Positions 15,764 to 25,533 of a stretch of DNA of 64,000 bases are shown here, in pieces (within the stretch, counting starts at the first letter, position 1; each line of letters begins with the position of its first letter). The stretch comes from G965216255 sp965216255 (GTDB lineage Bacteria; Bacteroidota; Rhodothermia; Rhodothermales; Bin80), in contig OZ244148.1 of assembly GCA_965216255.1 (NCBI GenBank), positions 5,208,001 through 5,272,000 on the forward strand, in the 5' to 3' direction. The translations under genes were made by a program, and so were the position numbers. A model generated the notes under the pieces. The model searched no databases. It was not told the origin of the DNA and was given only the letters and a program-made list of their open reading frames with translations.

Positions 15764-16483
15764 ATGGCGACATTTAAGGCTCCCAGAACAATATCGAAGC
15801 GTGGCGAACTCAGGAAGGACGCCGCCACGACCTTGTTTGCGAGGATTCAGGAAGCATATACGCAGCACAGGCGTCTGGCCGCCGCCGGCGCCGTAACCGT
15901 GGCCGTACTTGTATTTGGATTCATCGGATATCAGTACCTGCAGGCTGCGCGGGGGGCGCAGGCAGACGAAGCACTCGGTGCGATCATACTGACGTATGAG
16001 GCAGAAGATTACCGCACGGCGCTGGATGGCAGCGGTGCGGCGCTTGGACTCCTGGATATTATTGATCGCTATGGATCGACGCCGGCAGGGAGGCTGGCCC
16101 GCTTTTATGCGGGGGACGCACTTTTTCGGCTAGGGGATTACGATCAGGCGGCCGAGCTGTTTGATGGAATTCGCGGGAAGGAGAATATCGTGGGTGCGAG
16201 TGCCTTGGCCGGAGAGGCCGCCGTAAATGAAACGAATGGCTCCTTCGAAGCGGCAGCTGACCTGTACCGAGACGCTGCGCTTGCCGATGAAAATGCTATC
16301 TGGTCACCTGGCTATATGCATGCTGCGGCCCGGGCTTTTGAGCGGGCCGGGGAGCTGGCGCAAGCCGAGGAAATCCTCCAGATGATGCAGGATCGCTATC
16401 CTTCGGCCGAAAGAGGGGATGAGGTCGAGTTCTTGCTGGCCAGAGTGCGGGCACAGATGCGCAAGCTTCCGGATTCATCCTAA
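15764..16483 (+). CDS. YfgM-like membrane-anchored TPR protein
   Basis: A 239-residue protein with a cytoplasmic N-terminus (about 1-36), one transmembrane helix (RLAAAGAVTVAVLVFGFIGY, residues about 37-56) and a periplasmic part of four or so tetratricopeptide-like repeats (FYAGDALFRLGDYDQAAELF is the clearest). This is the build of YfgM-type ancillary proteins that help outer-membrane folding, but sequence identity to that family is low and the role is inferred. The start is an ATG in the divergent gap with gapA. The next gene begins 4 bases after its stop, so the two are probably one operon. Confidence 0.75.
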   Translation: MATFKAPRTISKRGELRKDAATTLFARIQEAYTQHRRLAAAGAVTVAVLVFGFIGYQYLQAARGAQADEALGAIILTYEAEDYRTALDGSGAALGLLDIIDRYGSTPAGRLARFYAGDALFRLGDYDQAAELFDGIRGKENIVGASALAGEAAVNETNGSFEAAADLYRDAALADENAIWSPGYMHAAARAFERAGELAQAEEILQMMQDRYPSAERGDEVEFLLARVRAQMRKLPDSS

Positions 16484-16487
16484 CGCC

Positions 16488-17876
16488 ATGAAGGCAGGCA
16501 CGTCGGTTCTCGTTGTCGACGACGAAGCGAGCATCCGCCGCACGCTACGGGAAATACTGGAATACGAAGGTCTGCGGGTTGACGAAGCGGAGGATGGGGA
16601 GCAGGCCATAGCGAGGGGTATCTCCGGGGCATACGATGCGGTGCTGCTCGACATCAAAATGCCCAAGCGGGATGGCATGGAAGTGCTGTCGGTCCTGTCT
16701 GAGGAATTGCCGGAATTGCCTGTAATCATGATTTCCGGGCATGCCGACATCAAGACAGCCGTGGAGGCTACCCATTTGGGAGCCTTTCACTTCATCGAAA
16801 AGCCGCCCGATTTACACCAGCTCCTGGTTACTATGCGGGCTGCCCTTGAGCGGGGTCGGCTTGTACTGGACAACCGCCGAATGCGGCAGTCCATCGCCGA
16901 GCGTCGTGCGGGCGAACTTGTACCCATCCTGGGGACAAGCGCCGCAATCGACCATGTCAGACAGACGATTGCTCGTGTGGCACCCACATCCGCGCGCGTG
17001 CTCATAACCGGCGAACCAGGCACGGGTAAGGAACTGGTGGCGAAATGGATTCACGCCGACAGCCCCCGCAGGGATGGTACGCTGGTGGAGGTCAATTGTG
17101 CAGCAATACCGGGCGAACTGATCGAAAGCGAACTTTTCGGGCACGAAAAAGGGTCGTTTACCGGTGCCGCGAGGCAGCGCATTGGCAAATTCGAACAGGC
17201 AAGCGGTGGTACGCTATTCCTCGATGAGATTGGTGACATGAGCCATGCAGCCCAGGCAAAGGTGCTGCGTGCCCTCCAGGAAAACAGGATTACGCGTGTA
17301 GGCGGTGACAGGCCCATCGATGTGGATGTACGTGTACTTGCGGCCACCAACAAGAATCTCCAGTCGTGTATAGACGAGGGCACATTTCGTGAGGACCTCT
17401 ATCATCGTCTCAGCGTGATTCTTATTCACGTGCCGCCCGTCCGTGAGCGTGCGGGTGACCTGCCGATCCTGCTTCAGCACTTTTTGAAGCGCCTGGCGCG
17501 CCGGAACGGTCTTGGCACCAAGGCCTTCACGAATGAAGCCTTGGCGCGTTTGGGAGCCCTGCCCTGGCGTGGCAATGTACGTGAGATCCTGAATGTGGTG
17601 GAACGGCTACTCATTCTGAGCCGGGCGGACGAAATCACGATTGCGGACGTGGAGCGTTATGCGGATTCAGGGTCGGGAAGCGCGGACCCTGTCGCAAGTC
17701 TGGTGCATCGACACCATGACTTCGGGGCTTACCGAGATGAGGCGGAAAAGCTGTTTTTACAGCACAAGCTGGAGGTACACGAGTGGAACGTCAGTCGCAC
17801 GGCTACCCAGATTGGCATGCAGCGCTCACATTTGTACAGCAAGATGAAACGCTTGTCCATAGTGCGCAAATTGTAA
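16488..17876 (+). CDS. NtrX-like sigma-54-dependent response regulator
   Basis: A 462-residue regulator. The receiver domain (1-120) has acidic residues D11/D12, phospho-acceptor D55 (VLLDIKM), S83 and K105. The AAA+ domain has Walker A GEPGTGKE (175-182), the sigma-54 contact loop GSFTGA (222-227, with Ser for the usual Ala) and Walker B GGTLFLDEIGDM. A Fis-type helix-turn-helix ends the protein (VSRTATQIGMQRSHLYSKMKRL). 'MISGHADIKTAVEA..GAFHFIEKP' resembles NtrX more than NtrC. The ATG at 16488 follows the TPR gene by 4 bases; an extension upstream overlaps that gene and is rejected. No histidine kinase lies nearby, so its signal is unknown. Confidence 0.9.
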   Translation: MKAGTSVLVVDDEASIRRTLREILEYEGLRVDEAEDGEQAIARGISGAYDAVLLDIKMPKRDGMEVLSVLSEELPELPVIMISGHADIKTAVEATHLGAFHFIEKPPDLHQLLVTMRAALERGRLVLDNRRMRQSIAERRAGELVPILGTSAAIDHVRQTIARVAPTSARVLITGEPGTGKELVAKWIHADSPRRDGTLVEVNCAAIPGELIESELFGHEKGSFTGAARQRIGKFEQASGGTLFLDEIGDMSHAAQAKVLRALQENRITRVGGDRPIDVDVRVLAATNKNLQSCIDEGTFREDLYHRLSVILIHVPPVRERAGDLPILLQHFLKRLARRNGLGTKAFTNEALARLGALPWRGNVREILNVVERLLILSRADEITIADVERYADSGSGSADPVASLVHRHHDFGAYRDEAEKLFLQHKLEVHEWNVSRTATQIGMQRSHLYSKMKRLSIVRKL

Positions 17877-17894
17877 TTGAGCGGTATGGCCGGA

Positions 17895-17941
17895 GGCGGA
17901 CACGGGCTGCTGTTCCGCCGGGGAATTCGTGAAACAATTCC
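17895..17941 (+). terminator. Two small hairpins after the NtrX-like gene
   Basis: GGCGGA (17895-17900)/TCCGCC (17914-17919) and GGAATT (17922-17927)/AATTCC (17936-17941) are perfect 6-bp stems 18 bases beyond the stop. There is no T-run, so if they end transcription it would be by a Rho-dependent or weak mechanism. The rest of 17942-18223 shows nothing supportable. Confidence 0.3.
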
Positions 17942-18223
17942 TGGCACGGCGCATGTGAACGCGCTGCCGGTGCGAGGCTCCATTGCAATCACAATCCCGA
18001 TTGAGCCGAGTGGGGCTTGCACCCGGCTTTAGTCCAGGGGACGCGGATGCTTCTACGGGGCCGATTTGTCCGATAGAATGATTTTCAGATGCTGAATCCT
18101 GGGCTTTGTCCGGTAAGATGGCGCACGCACGGCACTTGGCTCTCCTGGATTCGGCGCTTGTCTGGCGGTATGCTTGCTGCCCTTAGCCGCAGCGATGACC
18201 ACGGCTCCGTGGCTACGTCCTGC

Positions 18224-19501
18224 ATGGCATTTTGGCCGCGAACCGCCCGCATTCTGGCAGCATGCGGCTTCCTGGCTGCGTTTTGTTCGGTACTGTCCGT
18301 CTGCTCCTATGGGCAGGAAGTTGCAAATGAGGACGCTCGCGTACGTGTCTATATGGACTGCGATCCGTGTGATTTCAATCACATTCGCAACCAGATCAGG
18401 TTTGTCGACTACGTGCGCGACCCAGAGCAGGCGGATCTGCATGTATTCATTACGTATGTCAATACCGGCCTGAGCGGTCGTCAGTACCAGTTTTCGTTCC
18501 TGGGTCTTGGTGACTATGCCAGCATTCGGTATACCTTTGAGCGCATGGTGGATCGCAATGCCACCAACGATGAAGCGCGAGACACAGTTAACAATGCGAT
18601 TCGACTCGGCCTGGCACCATTTTTGGCGAAGACGGAGGCGGGCGCGCATTTCATCCTGTCTCACGCAGTGGTTGCAGAGCCCGGTGCGGATACGCCTCAT
18701 TCATTGGACCCCTGGCGGTACTGGGTGTTCACGCTCTATGGCGGCGAATTTGAACTGGAACTTGAAACGAATCGGACCGTGTTCGACTCCCGCTGGGGAT
18801 TTTATGCCGACCACCAGAGCGAAGAATGGAAGCTACGCTTCCGTCCTTATTTCAACTACGACCTTGTCGTAATACGCCGGGACAACGCACCAGAAGTGCG
18901 CAGCAGCATTTCACGGCACGGGCTGGACAGCTACGCCATCAGAAGCCTGGGGCCGCACTGGTCGGCAGGGGGCTTCGCGACATATGTGACAAGAAACGAC
19001 CGCAACCTGCGACACCAGGCAGAGCTCATGCCCGGCATTGAATACAGCCTATTGCCCTATGAACAGGCAACTAGGCGGGCTATAACGCTGGTATACCAGG
19101 CGGGATATATCTTTTCGGAATATTTTGATGAAACCATTTTTGGCAAGACTAAAGAATGGCTGCCCCGTCACGAGCTGCGTGCTTTCGTAGCCATCCGCCA
19201 GCCATGGGGGGACGTATTCGGTGGACTGGAAGGGGCTCAGTATCTGCATGACGCCTCCAAGCGCCGGGCAGAATTCTTCGGCAGTTTATCCGTTCGCCTG
19301 TTTGAGGGGCTCTCGGTAAATTTGGAAGGCCAGTTTGAAATGGTTCGCGATCAGCTGTCCCTGCCTGCCGGGGACGCCACCCTAACCGAAATCCTGCTGC
19401 AACAGCGTGAATTGGCTACGGATTTTGACGTTTCGGTCGCCGTGGCCTTTACATATACCTTCGGTTCCGAGTTTGCCAATGTGGTTAATACACGCTTTTG
19501 A
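18224..19501 (+). CDS. Outer-membrane beta-barrel protein with N-terminal DCDPCD motif
   Basis: A 425-residue exported protein. The ATG at 18224 opens a signal peptide ([20 protein letters not shown]) ending near SYGQEV; an ATG at 18089 would put 45 residues before it. The mature N-terminus has [15 protein letters not shown] and [11 protein letters not shown], a soluble domain with a CxxC-like Cys pair, known from hypothetical proteins of Bacteroidota and neighbours. The second half alternates hydrophobic and polar residues in barrel strands and ends in aromatic F, as outer-membrane proteins do. Function unknown. Its stop overlaps or abuts the ABC transporter gene, which suggests co-expression. 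Confidence 0.75.
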   Translation: MAFWPRTARILAACGFLAAFCSVLSVCSYGQEVANEDARVRVYMDCDPCDFNHIRNQIRFVDYVRDPEQADLHVFITYVNTGLSGRQYQFSFLGLGDYASIRYTFERMVDRNATNDEARDTVNNAIRLGLAPFLAKTEAGAHFILSHAVVAEPGADTPHSLDPWRYWVFTLYGGEFELELETNRTVFDSRWGFYADHQSEEWKLRFRPYFNYDLVVIRRDNAPEVRSSISRHGLDSYAIRSLGPHWSAGGFATYVTRNDRNLRHQAELMPGIEYSLLPYEQATRRAITLVYQAGYIFSEYFDETIFGKTKEWLPRHELRAFVAIRQPWGDVFGGLEGAQYLHDASKRRAEFFGSLSVRLFEGLSVNLEGQFEMVRDQLSLPAGDATLTEILLQQRELATDFDVSVAVAFTYTFGSEFANVVNTRF

Positions 19502-19518
19502 TTCCTGGTGGCCCGCCT

Positions 19519-20211
19519 ATGGAGAGTATTGAAGCCAGCGCGCTGCTTTCTTTGCGGAACGTACAAAAGGCATATCCTACGGGCAGGGGTGGACGTCTCG
19601 AGGTGCTGAAAGGCGTTTCCTTTACCGTTTCGCGCGGAGAGGTTGTGGCCATTGTCGGGGAAAGTGGCACGGGGAAGAGCACGTTGCTGCATCTCATTGG
19701 GACGCTGGACAGGCCCGACGGAGGGAGTATCCGCTTCGAGGGTCGAGACATATTCCGCAAAAGGGATGCCCGGCTGGCAGCATTCAGGAACGCTTCCATA
19801 GGATTCGTATTTCAATTTCACCACCTGCTGCCGGAGTTTACGGCACTTGAAAACGTGGCTATGCCCGCACTCATTGGTGGCGCCGGCATGGCGGCCGCCT
19901 GCGAAAGGGCGCAGGAGCTGTTAAACCAGCTGGGCCTTTCGGATCGGGCGCAGCATCGCCCGTCCGAACTCTCGGGCGGCGAGCAGCAGCGCGTTGCCGT
20001 GGCGCGGGCACTGGTCAATGGTCCCGGTCTGGTGCTGGCCGACGAGCCGACCGGCAATCTTGATGCAAGAACGGCCGATACGTTGCACCGCGAAATACTT
20101 CGGCTTAGCCGTACGGTCGGCCAGACGTTCATTGTGGTCACACACAACCCGTCTCTGGCTTCTCTTTGTGACCGCGTGCTGCGTTTGGAGGATGGCCTGA
20201 TTCACCTGTAG
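19519..20211 (+). CDS. LolD-like ABC transporter ATP-binding protein
   Basis: A 230-residue ATPase. Walker A is GESGTGKST (47-55), the Q-loop region is [18 protein letters not shown], the signature is [15 protein letters not shown], Walker B is [12 protein letters not shown] and the switch His is in VVTHNPSL. '[17 protein letters not shown]' is typical of LolD, which powers release of lipoproteins from the inner membrane through LolC/E; no permease gene is next to it, so a MacB-type partner is also possible. I start at ATG 19519, which has GGTGG eight bases upstream; a TTG at 19498 overlaps the previous stop. Confidence 0.88.
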   Translation: MESIEASALLSLRNVQKAYPTGRGGRLEVLKGVSFTVSRGEVVAIVGESGTGKSTLLHLIGTLDRPDGGSIRFEGRDIFRKRDARLAAFRNASIGFVFQFHHLLPEFTALENVAMPALIGGAGMAAACERAQELLNQLGLSDRAQHRPSELSGGEQQRVAVARALVNGPGLVLADEPTGNLDARTADTLHREILRLSRTVGQTFIVVTHNPSLASLCDRVLRLEDGLIHL

Positions 20212-20272
20212 GGTGGAACAACAAGGCATGGTTTCCGTACTTAGTACCCTGTAGCAATTACGGCACGCGGTA

Positions 20273-21262
20273 GTGGAATTTCCCGTACTTGATTCGCAGA
20301 TCGGATTCATCGAGGAGGAGATTGATGCGTCGGTCGATGTGTTCGAAGAAATTCATCGGCTGAAGAGGCAGAAGAACGCGGTGCTACTGGCACACTATTA
20401 CCAGGAGCCCGGCATCCAGGATATAGCCGACTACATTGGGGATTCTCTTGGCCTCTCACGTCAGGCCGCGGCCACCGATGCCGATATCATCGTTTTTGCC
20501 GGCGTGCATTTCATGGCCGAGACGGCCAAGATTCTCAACCCTTCCAAGAAAGTCCTGCTGCCCGATCTGAATGCCGGCTGTTCCCTGGCGGATTCGTGTC
20601 CGGCGGACGCCTTCGCGGCCTTCCGGAGGCGGCATCCGGACCACGTGGTGGTTAGCTACATCAATTGTACGGCGGCGGTCAAGGCGCTTAGTGACATTAT
20701 CTGTACCTCTTCCAATGCGGAGCATCTGATTCGGCAGATCCCGGAGCACCAGCCCATTATCTTCGCTCCGGATCGCAACCTAGGCCGGTATCTGGTCAAG
20801 GCGACGGGACGCCCCATGGTAGTATGGGACGGAGTTTGTATCGTGCATGAAACCTTCAGCGAGAAGAAGCTTCTGGGACTGATGGTCCGGTTCCCAGAAG
20901 CCGAAGTATTGGCGCACCCGGAATGCGAGGAAGTGGTGCTTCGCCATGCCGACTTCGTTGGCTCCACGAGCAACATCCGGCGATATGCCCGCCAGAGCCC
21001 CCGCGCACAATTCATCGTAGCCACCGAAGAGGGGATCCTCCACCAGATGCGCAAGGACAGTCCGCACAAGGCTTTTATGCCGGCACCGCCCGAAAGTGGA
21101 TGCACGTGCAGCCAGTGTCCGCACATGCGTCTCAATACGGCGCAGAAGGTCTATCTGTGTCTCCGCTACGAGTTGCCGGAGATTACGATGGCGGAGGAGC
21201 TTCGGCTGCGGGCGCTGCGCCCCATAGAACGGATGATGGAGATGAGCGTCGGAGTGGCCTAG
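20273..21262 (+). CDS. nadA: Quinolinate synthase A
   Basis: A 329-residue [4Fe-4S] enzyme that condenses iminoaspartate with dihydroxyacetone phosphate to quinolinate in NAD synthesis. The three related domains are visible: [29 protein letters not shown], and HPECEEVVL. Likely cluster ligands are C103 (AGCSLADSC), C189 (DGVCIVH) and one of C277/C279/C282 ([10 protein letters not shown]). The start is GTG at 20273, which gives the family's usual N-terminus. nadB and nadC are not in the window. The end overlaps by four bases the convergent minus-strand barrel gene. Confidence 0.96.
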   Translation: MEFPVLDSQIGFIEEEIDASVDVFEEIHRLKRQKNAVLLAHYYQEPGIQDIADYIGDSLGLSRQAAATDADIIVFAGVHFMAETAKILNPSKKVLLPDLNAGCSLADSCPADAFAAFRRRHPDHVVVSYINCTAAVKALSDIICTSSNAEHLIRQIPEHQPIIFAPDRNLGRYLVKATGRPMVVWDGVCIVHETFSEKKLLGLMVRFPEAEVLAHPECEEVVLRHADFVGSTSNIRRYARQSPRAQFIVATEEGILHQMRKDSPHKAFMPAPPESGCTCSQCPHMRLNTAQKVYLCLRYELPEITMAEELRLRALRPIERMMEMSVGVA

Positions 21263-22629
21263 AATTGAAGGCGCAGTCCGGTCATGGGCTCAAATCGGCG
21301 CTGCACCAGAAAGCGGGGCGGACGTAGGTTTGCTCGCCGCTCAAAGCTATAGCGCGCCGTGACGTAGAGGTACAGCGGCCCGGCCAGTTGATACTGCGTT
21401 CCGAAAACCAGTGCGCTCAGGTCGCCGAAGTCCCCTATGACGGTCAAGAGGTTTCCCAGCCCGCCCCGATCTATGCCCAATTCAACCCGCAGGGCGTCAG
21501 AGGTGCGCAAAAAGAGGCGCAGATGAAATTCGCTCAGGCGCTGTCCGCCAAAGTGTTGCCGATAGTAGTACCAGACGGAAAAATCGCGGTAAAGCGCCAG
21601 TCTGAATTCCGTTAGCAGATCGCTTGCGCCGCGACTTTCGTCCAGCGTGACGCCTGCCAGGAGGACCTCGTTGGTGGACTGCAGGATGCGGGACGATAAA
21701 TTGCTGACCGTGTAGAAGGAACCCACATAGCCTGGGATAAAGCGCCGGCTGTTGTAGAATGCAGCGACGCGAAGGCGGAAGCGCAACAGGTCCAGGAAGC
21801 CGTCGCTATACAAGTCTGCTCCAAAGGCCAGACCATCGCCGTAGTTCGTATACCACGCGTAGCTGGCAAACGGGGCGAAGTAAATATCTCCGGACTCGAA
21901 GAGGTCGAACTGAAAGTCAACATTGTAGCCTTCCAGACTGCCGGCCCTGTCGGTGACGTAGTTAAGGCCTAGCGTGACCGATCCTGCAAAGAGGCTTGGT
22001 AGGCCGCCCAGCGGTCTAAGGGCAAGACGCCCCCCGACGATTCCGTCGAGGAAGATATTGTCGGAAAACGCGGCCAGCTCCGCTGCCTTGCCGGCCCACC
22101 TGAATTCGGCACCCACGGTGCGCTCGTCCCAGGAGACCGCAGAGCCAAAAAAATTGACCACGTGACCGGTGCCGAGCTGCATGCCATCCAGAAGCCCGAC
22201 ACGCACGTGGAGAGGGTGCCCCTCGCGGGTGTTCAAACGGGCAAACTCCACCAGGCGCAAGAGATCATACCATTCGTCGAGATCGGGCCCGTAATCTCCC
22301 AGCGGCCCGGCCCGCAGCGTCCCGCTTATGCGGGCGGTAGCCGCGCGCGTAACCAATTCGAGGGTGATGCCTCCTGCACCGCGCCATTGGGCACCGATCA
22401 GAGAAAGTCCGCCTGCGGCCATGACGGTCTCGTCGCGGCGCCACCATTCGCGCTGCAGACGCTCCCTGAGGTCGTCAGTGTGGCCGAATGGCGTGCTTCG
22501 CTGCGCAGATACGGACAGGGCAAAAGCCACCAAAAGCAAGTGCACTAATATGTGGCAAAGGCTACGCACAGGCTTGATAGCGTCAAACCGGAAGATACGC
22601 CGGGCGAAACACTGGCCGCCATGCCTCAT
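21259..22629 (-). CDS. Outer-membrane beta-barrel protein, hypothetical
   Basis: About 456 residues. The ATG at 22629 (MRHGGQ) precedes a signal sequence ([21 protein letters not shown]); ATGs at 22651 and 22645 and a TTG at 22734 are alternatives. The mature part is rich in Gly, Tyr and Leu with alternating strands ([40 protein letters not shown]) and ends [12 protein letters not shown] with a terminal Phe, the usual barrel-end signal for BAM insertion. It does not match a named porin that I recognise; about 18-20 strands is a guess. It is convergent with nadA and probably a single-gene transcript. Confidence 0.7.
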   Translation of the reverse strand: MRHGGQCFARRIFRFDAIKPVRSLCHILVHLLLVAFALSVSAQRSTPFGHTDDLRERLQREWWRRDETVMAAGGLSLIGAQWRGAGGITLELVTRAATARISGTLRAGPLGDYGPDLDEWYDLLRLVEFARLNTREGHPLHVRVGLLDGMQLGTGHVVNFFGSAVSWDERTVGAEFRWAGKAAELAAFSDNIFLDGIVGGRLALRPLGGLPSLFAGSVTLGLNYVTDRAGSLEGYNVDFQFDLFESGDIYFAPFASYAWYTNYGDGLAFGADLYSDGFLDLLRFRLRVAAFYNSRRFIPGYVGSFYTVSNLSSRILQSTNEVLLAGVTLDESRGASDLLTEFRLALYRDFSVWYYYRQHFGGQRLSEFHLRLFLRTSDALRVELGIDRGGLGNLLTVIGDFGDLSALVFGTQYQLAGPLYLYVTARYSFERRANLRPPRFLVQRRFEPMTGLRLQF

Positions 22630-22757
22630 TCCAGCAGTATCAGGCATGCGCATGTGGCTGGCGCCCTTTAGGCCCAAAGCGGTAGTGAATCCGTCGGAGC
22701 ATGTACCCTTGAATATCTTTGGGTAAAGAAACAAGGAAATGGTAACGAAAGGAGATT

Positions 22758-24026
22758 ATATACGATAGTAGCCGGAACAAGACATGCATGAAGTCATATG
22801 ACTTGGCATGATGCGCACCTATACATGCCGTTGCCGACACATCAGAAAGACGCAGCGCGAGGCCCTGGGCAGCTTGTTCCGGCACCTGTCGTGGCTGCGC
22901 AACGATGCCGTGGCGCTTTGCCGCAGCCAGTACATCGAGGGGGCAAGACTCCAACCTTCTTCGATATGTGCAAGCGGCTGACGACTATGCGTGCTTCGGG
23001 TAATGACGGATATCCGCTCAAGGCACAGCGCAGCATCTTGCAACGTGTGCGCCTTGGGTATGACAAGTTTCTTGGAGACAAGAAGGGCTTGCACCGCCTC
23101 GGCCGTGAGGTTCATTCGTTTGAGCTTGATGGCGCCGCGCCATGGCGTAATGGGCCGTACTATACCCTCCAGATCAAGGGAGTTGGCAAGCTACGCGCCA
23201 AAGACAGTCGGAGCATGTTGTCGGGGCCTGGCATCGCAGGGGGAGTTCGCATTGTGCGGCAGCCTCTTGGCACCGGTTACGACGTGCAGCTTGTGGCCAG
23301 CCATCCCATAACGGCGCTCAGGCAGCACGCACGGGCCGCCATAGGCATTGACGTAGGCGTAAAGGCCAACTGTTCTCTATCCGACGGCACGCAATACGAT
23401 GCCGCACGCCTCGGCGAGCGTAAGCGAAAACGCCTTCAGAAAGCTGCGCCAAGAAGAACAGCAAGGCTAGGCGTAAGAAGAAGCTGGAGCGTGAGTGTCG
23501 GCGCATGGCCGTGGCCGGCAGCAATGAGGTTCATGGCATTACGTCGGACATCATAAAACGGCATTCATCAAACATTGCCGTTGGGGACCTGAAATTGCAG
23601 AGCATGACGACCAAGGGGGGATCGCGCAAACGTGGACTCAACAGGTCCATGCAAAATCAATGCCTCGGCATGCTCATACAGCAGCTTGCCTACAAGGCTG
23701 AGAGCGCCGCAGGTGAGTTGGCTAAAATCAAACCGCATTATACGACGCAGCAGTGCAGTAGCTGCGGTGGCATGCCTGCGGCGCCCATAGGCCTTGGTGT
23801 TCGTAGCTATCAGTGCGATCAATGCGGCCTTGTGCTGGAGCGCGACATTAATGCGGCAAGGAACATCCGTCTGAGAGGGCTGCGCCCCTTCAGCAGGGCG
23901 GCAGGCCCTGCGTGCCGGTCGGAGGCGGCTGATGCCGCAAACGTTGTGCCGATGGTGGCTTCTTCGGAGGTTGTTAAGCACGGCTACGACACGCAACTGT
24001 ATCGACAGTAGCTATGGTTACTATCG
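22758..24026 (+). mobile_element. Decayed IS200/IS605-type element (tnpB only)
   Basis: The element is framed by two palindromic structures. At the left, AAGTCATATGACTT (22791-22804) is a 14-base perfect palindrome directly before the tnpB start. At the right, CGACAGTAGC (24003-24012) pairs imperfectly (8 of 10) with GTTACTATCG (24017-24026). CGATAGTAGCC near 22763 and the complement of the right-end sequence are also similar. These fit the subterminal hairpins of IS605 elements, but no tnpA (Y1 transposase) is present. Exact ends are not determined. Confidence 0.5.
22808..24011 (+). pseudogene. TnpB (IS605 OrfB) gene broken by two frameshifts
   Basis: Three frames are needed: MMRTYTCRCRHIRKTQREALG.. 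(22808 to about 22935), LKAQRSILQRVRLGYDKF...GIDVGVKANCSLSDG (to about 23440), and SDIIKRHSSNIAVGDLKLQSM...CSSCGGM...YQCDQCG...RDINAARNI (to 24011). The RuvC Asp of GIDVG, the zinc ribbon's four Cys and the last Asp (RDINAARN) remain. The second catalytic acid, usually Glu in 'IvvEDL', reads IAVGDL, so Gly replaces Glu. Frameshifts and this change mean it is not an active RNA-guided nuclease. Identification is firm; the frame borders are approximate. Confidence 0.88.
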
Positions 24027-24556
24027 TGCATAATCCCCTAACGAAATGCCTGGAAGACGGCAGGCCTGTAGGTGTGCATGGGGCGGCCGGCGACAGCATG
24101 GCGCGTTTCTTGGTCCGTATTGCGAAGGCAATCCGGTGCCTCGGCGAGGGCTGCCTGGATTTGATGCCGTGCGGGCAGCGGCGTTGCACGCCAGGGGCCG
24201 CGCATTCGGATAGGGCTTGGATGAGAATCCATGTGCATTGCTTTGAAGAACTAAGCCCGGTCCCGGGGAAGCGAAGCCGCATACAACTCACGGTGCGCCA
24301 CAGGTTCTTCCTGGAGAATCCCGGTCATTCGCCGGAGCCCGGCACCCCGGCGCTTTCCCGAGGCCTTTGGCTTGTGGTAGTCCAGCGTGACGAATGGACA
24401 CTTAAGCAGCATCTGCTTACCCGCGCCTCTGACTCCGCGTGCGCGGAGGATCTTACCGCGTCCTGTGAGCCATCTCTTACGGAACGGAAAGAGCGCTCCG
24501 CAAAGCAGCCTGGTGTTCAGTCCTGCGGCCCTTTCAACAACCATTCCGCCGGGTAA
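24014..24556 (+). CDS. Doubtful open frame, 180 codons, Cys/Arg-rich
   Basis: An open frame that starts ATG GTT ACT and ends with a TAA whose last A is the first base of the next gene's ATG (TAATG), an arrangement seen in translationally coupled genes. The protein has no recognised domain, signal or membrane segment and is unusually rich in Cys, His and Arg. It overlaps the likely IS605 right end, and minus-strand frames of similar length exist over the same stretch. I list it so the 24012-24555 stretch is accounted for; it is as likely to be noncoding. Confidence 0.22.
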   Translation: MVTIVHNPLTKCLEDGRPVGVHGAAGDSMARFLVRIAKAIRCLGEGCLDLMPCGQRRCTPGAAHSDRAWMRIHVHCFEELSPVPGKRSRIQLTVRHRFFLENPGHSPEPGTPALSRGLWLVVVQRDEWTLKQHLLTRASDSACAEDLTASCEPSLTERKERSAKQPGVQSCGPFNNHSAG

Positions 24557-25413
24557 TGCCTTCCATTGGGCCATATTCCGTGCATGCGATCGAGACCGGG
24601 CATCTCTGCCTGGATGGCGGAGCCATGTTCGGCATTGTTCCGCGAACGCTTTGGGAGCGCTGCCTTGCTCCCGACACGAGGGGTCGCATACGATTGAGTA
24701 TGCGCTGCCTGCTGCTGGAGGGCGCCGGCCGGCTCATACTCGTTGACACCGGCGTGGGCGACAAATACGACGCCCGGTTTAAGGACTGGTTTGCGATAGA
24801 TCACACCGATACGGACCTGAATCGAGCGATCCTTGCGGCAGGCTTTATGCCGGGTGAAATCACGGACGTGATCTTGACGCACCTGCATTTTGACCATGCT
24901 GGCGGCAGCACCGTGCGCCGGCTGGGCAAGCCGGCGCCCCGTTTTGCGAATGCGGTCTACCACGTCCAGCGAAGTCACCTTGAATCGGCAAGGAGCCCGA
25001 ACGCGCGCGAAGCTGCATCCTTTCTACCGGAGAACTTCGAACCGCTCGCGGCTGCTGGTCAGTTACACTGTCTGGATGGTAGCGGTCCGCTGTTTCCCGG
25101 AATTGAGATATGGGTGGTACATGGCCATACCGAAGCGCAGCAGCTGGTGAAGGTGAGCGGACCCGAGGGCACCCTGGTGTTCGTGGCAGATCTTCTGCCT
25201 ACCACGCATCATGTGCGCCTTCCCTGGATCATGGCCTACGATGTCCGTCCGCTTGTAACGCTGGCGGAGAAGGAGCGCTTTCTGTGCGAGGCCGAACGCC
25301 AGCGCGTGCACCTTTTCTTCGAGCACGACCCGGAGGTTGCGATTGCAAACGTCTCAAGAGGCAAAAGGGGCATGGCAGTTGTTAACCGGCGGCCTCTGGA
25401 AGAACTCCATTGA
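24556..25413 (+). CDS. MBL-fold metallo-hydrolase
   Basis: A 285-residue metallo-beta-lactamase-fold hydrolase without signal peptide. The metal motif is THLHFDHAGGS (H-x-H-x-D-H), further His ligands are likely in VVHGHTEAQ and in FFEHDPE near the end, and the aspartate bridge probably in FVADLLPTTHH. It resembles the family of quorum-quenching-like and general MBL hydrolases with the start YSVHAIETGHLCLDGGAMFG. The substrate cannot be told. The start ATG overlaps the upstream doubtful frame by one base; 120 bases separate it from porU. Confidence 0.9.
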   Translation: MPSIGPYSVHAIETGHLCLDGGAMFGIVPRTLWERCLAPDTRGRIRLSMRCLLLEGAGRLILVDTGVGDKYDARFKDWFAIDHTDTDLNRAILAAGFMPGEITDVILTHLHFDHAGGSTVRRLGKPAPRFANAVYHVQRSHLESARSPNAREAASFLPENFEPLAAAGQLHCLDGSGPLFPGIEIWVVHGHTEAQQLVKVSGPEGTLVFVADLLPTTHHVRLPWIMAYDVRPLVTLAEKERFLCEAERQRVHLFFEHDPEVAIANVSRGKRGMAVVNRRPLEELH

Positions 25414-25533
25414 TGCAGCAGGAAACAAGATTCCGTGCTTTGTGTACATGAGGCTTAGACCTGGATAACCGCCGCCGCATCGAAGATATAGCTACCAGTT
25501 TCTGCTAAGTTCTAACCAGCACGTAAAGGGTCG

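Noticed and set aside
22735..22797. Promoter before the TnpB remnant
   Set aside because: The stretch is AT-richer, but no -10/-35 pair or Bacteroidota TAnnTTTG box with proper spacing could be defended.
24251..24574. 107-codon minus-strand basic frame considered as an RnpA-like protein
   Set aside because: It is Arg/Lys-rich, but none of the RnpA landmarks, such as the RNxxKR motif, is present.
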